Translations under genes and position numbers: made by a program | Shown: positions 33,159 to 37,127 of the stretch, piece by piece | Layout of the letters: each line of letters begins with the position of its first letter | Numbering within the stretch: position 1 is the first letter of the stretch | The notes under the pieces: model-generated | Seen by the model: only the letters and a program-made list of their open reading frames with translations | Databases searched by the model: none | Told to the model about the DNA's origin: nothing | Assembly (NCBI GenBank): GCA_030753675.1 | Contig: JASMBU010000013.1 | Span: 1 to 37,127, forward strand | Length of the DNA stretch: 37,127 bases | Source of the DNA: Methylococcales bacterium | GTDB lineage: Bacteria; Pseudomonadota; Gammaproteobacteria; Methylococcales; Methylomonadaceae | Direction of reading: 5' to 3'

Positions 33159-34153
33159 CCGCCGGTCACACTCATATGACGAAAGATAACCGGCTTTTCC
33201 TGAAGATTAAATTCATGCTTTTCGGGTTTAATCTTCATTGCTTCAACGATGGTTTGTTTTAACAATTCCCGGTCTCCTGGACTTGAACGTACTATTTTTT
33301 TCAGATCTACTGAATGTTCATTACCGAGACACAACAACAACCGCCCTTCCGCAGTTAACCGAACCCGATTACATTGACTGCAAAAATTCTCGCTGTGCGG
33401 TGAAATAAATCCGACCCGACTGACGCTGCCATCAACTTTAAAATAATTAGAGGGCCCACCGGTTTTATCAGACACCGATGACAACCTAAAATGACGCTCA
33501 AGATCTTCCCGAATTTGATAACTGGGGTAATAAGCCTCAGCACGACTGTGCTCACTCACCTGCCCTAAGGGCATTTCTTCAATAAAACTAATATCAAAAC
33601 CGTGCTCGACCGCATAACGCACTAAATCAACAACTTCGTCATGGTTCCGGTTTTTCAAAATAACCGCATTCAACTTAATTCGTTCAAAGCCCTGTTCCTT
33701 AGCCGCCATGATGCCACGTAAAACCTGCTGTAAATCACCGGTTCGGGTTAACCGCTTAAAACGCCCAGGATTTAAGGTATCCAAACTAATATTCAGTCGC
33801 TTTACGTGTGCCTGATGTAAACCTTGCGCCATTTGCTCAAGATGAGAACCATTGGTCGTCATCAAGAGCTCATCGATACCTTGAAGATCGCCTAACTTAT
33901 GCATCAATTCAAGAATATTTTTACGAATCAAAGGCTCCCCACCGGTCACCCTTAATTTTGTAACACCCAGTTCAGAAAAAGCCTTGGCAATCTGGTAAAT
34001 CTCTTCCAAGGTCAAGATTTGCGCCCGGGGCATAAAGGTCATTTCTTTGGCCATACAGTAAACACAGCGAAAATCACAACGGTCAGTAACTGACAACCGT
34101 AAATAATTTACCGTACGCCCCAAAGCATCAATTAATTTTGGCTGTGCCTGCAT
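33155..34153 (-). CDS. moaA: GTP 3',8-cyclase
   Basis: MoaA is the radical-SAM enzyme that starts molybdenum cofactor synthesis from GTP; MoaC acts next. The protein has 332 residues. The radical-SAM cluster CDFRCVYC is near residue 27, RVTGGEPL near 69 binds SAM, and the second cluster site is CSQCNRVRLT with the third cysteine in LLLCLG near residue 275. The C-terminus ends in the double glycine (VTGG) required for activity. It stands alone, far from moeA in this window, with no visible terminator. The 176 bases upstream show no structure that I can assign to a Moco riboswitch. Confidence 0.97.
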   Translation of the reverse strand: MQAQPKLIDALGRTVNYLRLSVTDRCDFRCVYCMAKEMTFMPRAQILTLEEIYQIAKAFSELGVTKLRVTGGEPLIRKNILELMHKLGDLQGIDELLMTTNGSHLEQMAQGLHQAHVKRLNISLDTLNPGRFKRLTRTGDLQQVLRGIMAAKEQGFERIKLNAVILKNRNHDEVVDLVRYAVEHGFDISFIEEMPLGQVSEHSRAEAYYPSYQIREDLERHFRLSSVSDKTGGPSNYFKVDGSVSRVGFISPHSENFCSQCNRVRLTAEGRLLLCLGNEHSVDLKKIVRSSPGDRELLKQTIVEAMKIKPEKHEFNLQEKPVIFRHMSVTGG

Positions 34154-34329
34154 AATGTATAACTAAAAATAACCTGTGAAAAATTCATAACTGTATAATT
34201 TTGTTAACACCCGATAAAGATCTGTTAACCCGTATAGCCGCTAATAATAACACTTATGTTGCCATCATTCTCGCTTCAAAACCCTCGCCGCGTTAGAATA
34301 GTGGTTTATTATTTTATTCTTCCCTCCCC

Positions 34330-35295
34330 ATGAAAAAAATCATTATTGGTTTCCTTGTCGGACTTTTGATTACCACACCCTTGCAGGCTGAAGAAAAGCC
34401 CACGATTCGATTGGGTGTCTTAGCCTTTGGTACTGTCAACTGGGAATTGACCGCCCTTAAAAATGAAATCAAAACACCCTCATTTAATCTGGATATTCGC
34501 CGATTAACCAGCCCACAAGCCGGAAAAATTGCACTACAATCTGGTGCTGTTGATATGATTGTTGCCGACTGGGTTTGGGTCTCAAGACAACGTGAAAATA
34601 ATTTTAACTTTAGCTTTTACCCATATTCAACCGCCTCCGGTAGACTCATGGTATCCCCCAAGAGCGCCATCCATTCTGTTAACGACCTCATCGGTAAAAA
34701 GTTAGGTATTGCTGGCGGTGCTTTAGATAAAAACTGGCTATTGTTACAAACACTCAGCCAACGCTCGGGCTTAACCCTAAAAGAACACCTTGAACCGGTC
34801 TTTGGCGCCCCCCCGCTCCTGAGCCACCAACTGGAACAAGGCCATCTCGATGCGGTAATGACCTACTGGCACTACGGCGCTAAACTCGAAGCCAAGGGCT
34901 TTCGTTCACTGCTCAGCGGCAGTGATATTATTTCAGGACTGGGTATTGAACAAAAAATACCGATGCTCGGTTATGTTTTTCAACAAGACTTTGCCAACCA
35001 ACACACCAAAGTACTCCCGCATTTTTTTAACAACCTGGATTTAGCCAAAGCACAGTTATGTCTTAACGATGCCAGTTGGCAAAAAATTGTTCCGTTAACC
35101 AAAGCGAACGACCAAAAAACAGCCAAGCTCTTACGCCAACGTTACTGTGAAGGCCGTATTAAACAATGGGGACCAGCGGAACACGACGATGCTGAAAAAA
35201 TTTACACGCTGTTAAAAGAGCTCAGTAACAATCGTTTAACCGGCCAATCTGAACATATTAACCCCGGAACCTTCTGGATGCCTTCAGCACCATGA
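34330..35295 (+). CDS. ABC transporter substrate-binding protein (NitT/TauT type)
   Basis: A periplasmic binding protein of about 321 residues with a signal peptide ending near LQA (residue 20). The pattern RLGVLAFGTVNWEL at the start, GAVDMIVADWVWVSRQR, LIGKKLGIAGGALDKNW and the later GHLDAVMTYWHYG resemble the SsuA/TauA/NMT1-like fold that binds nitrate, sulfonates or other small anions, but the ligand cannot be told from the sequence. The start codon is preceded by CCCTCCCC, with no ribosome-binding site. It overlaps the permease gene by 4 bases, so the three genes form one import system. Two cysteines in the C-terminal part may form a disulfide. Confidence 0.8.
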   Translation: MKKIIIGFLVGLLITTPLQAEEKPTIRLGVLAFGTVNWELTALKNEIKTPSFNLDIRRLTSPQAGKIALQSGAVDMIVADWVWVSRQRENNFNFSFYPYSTASGRLMVSPKSAIHSVNDLIGKKLGIAGGALDKNWLLLQTLSQRSGLTLKEHLEPVFGAPPLLSHQLEQGHLDAVMTYWHYGAKLEAKGFRSLLSGSDIISGLGIEQKIPMLGYVFQQDFANQHTKVLPHFFNNLDLAKAQLCLNDASWQKIVPLTKANDQKTAKLLRQRYCEGRIKQWGPAEHDDAEKIYTLLKELSNNRLTGQSEHINPGTFWMPSAP

Positions 35296-36053
35296 TATCG
35301 ACTGCCAATCCTCAGCGCGCCCGTTATTTAGCCGGACTGTCCCTGTTTGTTTTTATTTTATTATGGCACGGCATCGCCAGTTGGCTGGCAACACCGGTAC
35401 TGCCTGACCCTATCAAAGTCGCTGAAGTTTTATGGTCCGAAACCCATAACGGCGACCTATTACATCATTTAGGCATGACTTTATTTCGCTTAACCATCAG
35501 TTTTATCATTGCGATGATACTAGGTTCAGCGTTAGGTATTTTATTAGGCAGAACCCCGACTATCGACCATTTCTTTGATAACTGGCTCATTATTTTTCTA
35601 AATATTCCGGCACTGGTCACCATTATTTTGTGTTACGTCTGGTTTGGTCTTAGCGAGGTTGCCGCTATTCTCGCCGTGGTCGTTAACAAACTACCCAATG
35701 TTATTGTGACCCTAAGAGAAGGCGCTAAATCACTCGATAAAGACCTGTTAGAAATGGCGCAGAGTTATCGGTTAAGTCGAAAAAAAATATTAACCCAAGT
35801 GATCTGGCCACAGCTCCATCCCTACTTTATGGCTGCAGCGCGTTCTGGTATTGCCCTGATCTGGAAGATCGTCCTAGTCGTTGAATTACTCGGCCGCAGT
35901 GATGGCATGGGCTTTCAATTACATTTATTTTTTCAACTGTTTGATGTTGCCAGTATCTTAGCCTATACCATCGCCTTCATTACTGTCATACAGGTTATCG
36001 AAATTAGCGTATTAAAACCCCTAGACCACTATGGTAGACGGTGGCAACGATGA
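35292..36053 (+). CDS. ABC transporter permease (NitT/TauT type)
   Basis: The inner-membrane subunit of the importer, 253 residues with about six membrane segments. The coupling-loop motif EMAQSYRLSRKKILTQVIWPQL, an EAA-type sequence, is clear near residue 160 and will contact the ATPase. It overlaps the substrate-binding gene (ATGA at 35292-35295) and the ATPase gene by 4 bases each. Related permeases move sulfonates, taurine, nitrate or riboflavin and thiamine precursors. Confidence 0.88.
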   Translation: MISTANPQRARYLAGLSLFVFILLWHGIASWLATPVLPDPIKVAEVLWSETHNGDLLHHLGMTLFRLTISFIIAMILGSALGILLGRTPTIDHFFDNWLIIFLNIPALVTIILCYVWFGLSEVAAILAVVVNKLPNVIVTLREGAKSLDKDLLEMAQSYRLSRKKILTQVIWPQLHPYFMAAARSGIALIWKIVLVVELLGRSDGMGFQLHLFFQLFDVASILAYTIAFITVIQVIEISVLKPLDHYGRRWQR

Positions 36054-36790
36054 CTGAAATTAACCTTACTATTGAACAAAAAAAATTCCCTAAATCAAGC
36101 CAACCTCAAGCAGAAAATATTATTGCTGATTTAAATCTCAATATTCATTCCGGTGAGTTTGTCTGCCTCATTGGACCCTCGGGCTGCGGCAAGACCACTC
36201 TACTTAATTTGGTTGCCGGACTGGATGAAAACTACCAAGGTACAATCGCCTTTGGCGCCCCCCGCAACGACTGCCGTATCGGCTATGTTTTTCAAAATCC
36301 CCGATTACTCCCGTGGCGGACAGTACGAGAAAATATTGAACTGGTTCTCCCCCATGACACCTCAGGTCATACCGTTGATGAATTATTGGCATCAATGAAA
36401 CTCACAGCGGTTCAAGACACTTACCCTCAGCGCCTCTCACTGGGTATGAGTCGACGTGTCGCCTTGGTAAGAGCCTTTGCTATCAATCCGGATATTCTCT
36501 TAATGGATGAACCGTTTGTGTCTTTAGACGCTCCCACCGCACGTAAAATTCGAAAACAACTGATTACACTGTGGGACCAACAGCAACACACGGTCTTATT
36601 TGTCACCCATGATTTAAGAGAAGCCATTACCTTGGCAGACCGGCTGATTTTCTTATCCAGCTCGCCAATGACTATCGTTCGTGATGTCAAAGTTACGGTC
36701 CCAAGAGCGCAGCGTTTTAATGAAAACCAAATAGAACAATTCAAAAATCAACTGTTATCCCAGTACCCTGATATTCATCACTTACTCTAA
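36050..36790 (+). CDS. ABC transporter ATP-binding protein (NitT/TauT type)
   Basis: The ATPase of the importer. From ATG 36050, which overlaps the permease stop in ATGA, the product has 246 residues; a GTG at 36041 adds only three. Walker A is GPSGCGKTT near residue 44, the Q-loop is in FQNPRLLPW, Walker B is LLMDEPFVSLD, and the switch His is in VTHDLREA. The signature motif reads LSLGMSRRVALVRA instead of the usual LSGGMRQRV, a deviation in the third position (Leu for Gly). The enzyme may still work, since such variants are known in the family. Confidence 0.88.
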   Translation: MTEINLTIEQKKFPKSSQPQAENIIADLNLNIHSGEFVCLIGPSGCGKTTLLNLVAGLDENYQGTIAFGAPRNDCRIGYVFQNPRLLPWRTVRENIELVLPHDTSGHTVDELLASMKLTAVQDTYPQRLSLGMSRRVALVRAFAINPDILLMDEPFVSLDAPTARKIRKQLITLWDQQQHTVLFVTHDLREAITLADRLIFLSSSPMTIVRDVKVTVPRAQRFNENQIEQFKNQLLSQYPDIHHLL

Positions 36791-36834
36791 GCCCACAAAT
36801 AAAAATAAGCTGATTTTAAACGACAGACTTTAAC

Positions 36835-36863
36835 AAAAAAGCCCTATCGATCACTCGACAGGG
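36835..36863 (-). terminator. Intrinsic terminator of the porin gene
   Basis: On the minus strand CCCTGTCGA (36863-36855) pairs with TCGATAGGG (36850-36842), one mismatch, 4-base loop, followed by the T-run opposite 36835-36840. It lies between the porin end and the convergent ABC gene. Confidence 0.65.
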
Positions 36864-36921
36864 ATTTCCCAGTACTTTAGATCATTACCGTACCGTCCGT
36901 CCAATAAGACTGTCAATAACT

Positions 36922-37127
36922 TTAGAAGACAACCTGAGCACGTGCTGTTAACGCATGAACAAAATCGTCTTTCGCTGTATCGGTCACTAAATCACGATCA
37001 GAGAAAACATAATTCAAACGTAATGCAACATTATTGGTTGCCCACCAGTTAAGAGCAGCTGTCCAGTTATTCGTTCGACCCGCAGTACTAAAATCACCAT
37101 CAGACAAATCAAGATGACTGTAACGCG
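36922..37127 (-). CDS. Phosphate-selective porin O/P family protein, C-terminal end
   Basis: The gene runs out of the window; only about 67 C-terminal residues are visible. They alternate polar and hydrophobic residues as in outer-membrane beta strands: TNNWTAALNWWATNNVALRLNY (shortened view: NWW..NNVALRLNYV), then a turn and a last strand ending in phenylalanine (ARAQVVF), the signal for BAM-dependent insertion. The N-W-W-x-N-N-V-x-L-N-Y pattern before the end is typical of the OprO/OprP family of anion porins. The true substrate is not evident. It converges with the ABC importer and has its own terminator. Confidence 0.75.
   Translation of the reverse strand, partial: RYSHLDLSDGDFSTAGRTNNWTAALNWWATNNVALRLNYVFSDRDLVTDTAKDDFVHALTARAQVVF

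Noticed and set aside
34154-34329. Possible Moco riboswitch ahead of moaA or TPP riboswitch ahead of the ABC importer
   Set aside because: No matching conserved blocks were seen by eye on either strand; a covariance-model scan would be needed to settle it.
1-37127. CRISPR array, prophage, intact insertion sequence or defence system
   Set aside because: No regularly spaced repeats, integrase, transposase or known defence gene could be found; nearly all sequence is accounted for by recognisable genes.

Overview
The window is a gene-dense stretch of bacterial chromosome with moderate GC by eye. Gene content and order (rpsB-tsf-pyrH-frr-uppS-cdsA-dxr-rseP, map-glnD-dapD, yadGH-type ABC exporter, type IV pilin with short leader, YffB-DapE) point to a gammaproteobacterium. 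The soxXYZA genes and a predicted flavinylated redox protein suggest one that oxidises reduced sulfur (thiosulfate). I cannot name the genus from the sequence alone. No rRNA, tRNA, CRISPR array, prophage or intact insertion sequence was seen.

Layout. (1) 1-5786, plus strand: a very tight operon of FMN-binding protein (cut by the window edge), PepSY-type membrane protein, thiD, thiE, soxX, soxY, soxZ, soxA and moeA; most junctions overlap by 1-4 bases. (2) 5789-7466, minus: a yadGH-type ABC exporter, meeting moeA tail to tail with a 2-base gap. (3) 7581-10464, plus: sigma-70 promoter, exopolyphosphatase ppx, an unrecognised membrane-anchored protein and a terminator. (4) 10511-12250: a di-haem cytochrome c peroxidase (minus), a type IV pilin (plus) with a convincing sigma-54 promoter, and pncC (minus). 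(5) 12794-15370: mutS. (6) 15378-23470, minus: rpsB, tsf, pyrH, frr, uppS, cdsA, dxr, rseP, dsbC, covering translation, undecaprenyl and phospholipid precursors and the envelope. (7) 23705-29974, plus: map, glnD, an M48 lipoprotein protease, dapC, dapD, ended by a strong terminator. (8) 29975-33158: a 410-base non-coding region with palindromes, then a PQQ-dependent-type sugar dehydrogenase, a YffB-like ArsC-family protein and dapE. (9) moaA (minus), overlapping dapE at the stop codon. (10) 34330-36790: a three-gene NitT/TauT-type ABC importer of unknown substrate, then the C-terminal end of a phosphate-selective-porin-like protein (minus) running out of the window.

How the genes fit together. 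The sox genes supply carrier (SoxYZ) and haem (SoxAX) components of periplasmic thiosulfate oxidation; soxB and soxCD are not here, so the pathway is incomplete in this window. MoeA and MoaA make molybdenum cofactor, and MoeA's place in the sox operon suggests a link to a molybdoenzyme of sulfur metabolism encoded elsewhere. The lysine/peptidoglycan pathway is represented by dapC, dapD and dapE around the nitrogen sensor gene glnD. Most of the window is housekeeping. The points most worth a second look are the composition of the sox operon, a SoxX predicted to be a lipoprotein, the unknown ppx partner, the sigma-54 pilin promoter, and the palindromic region ahead of the PQQ-type dehydrogenase.
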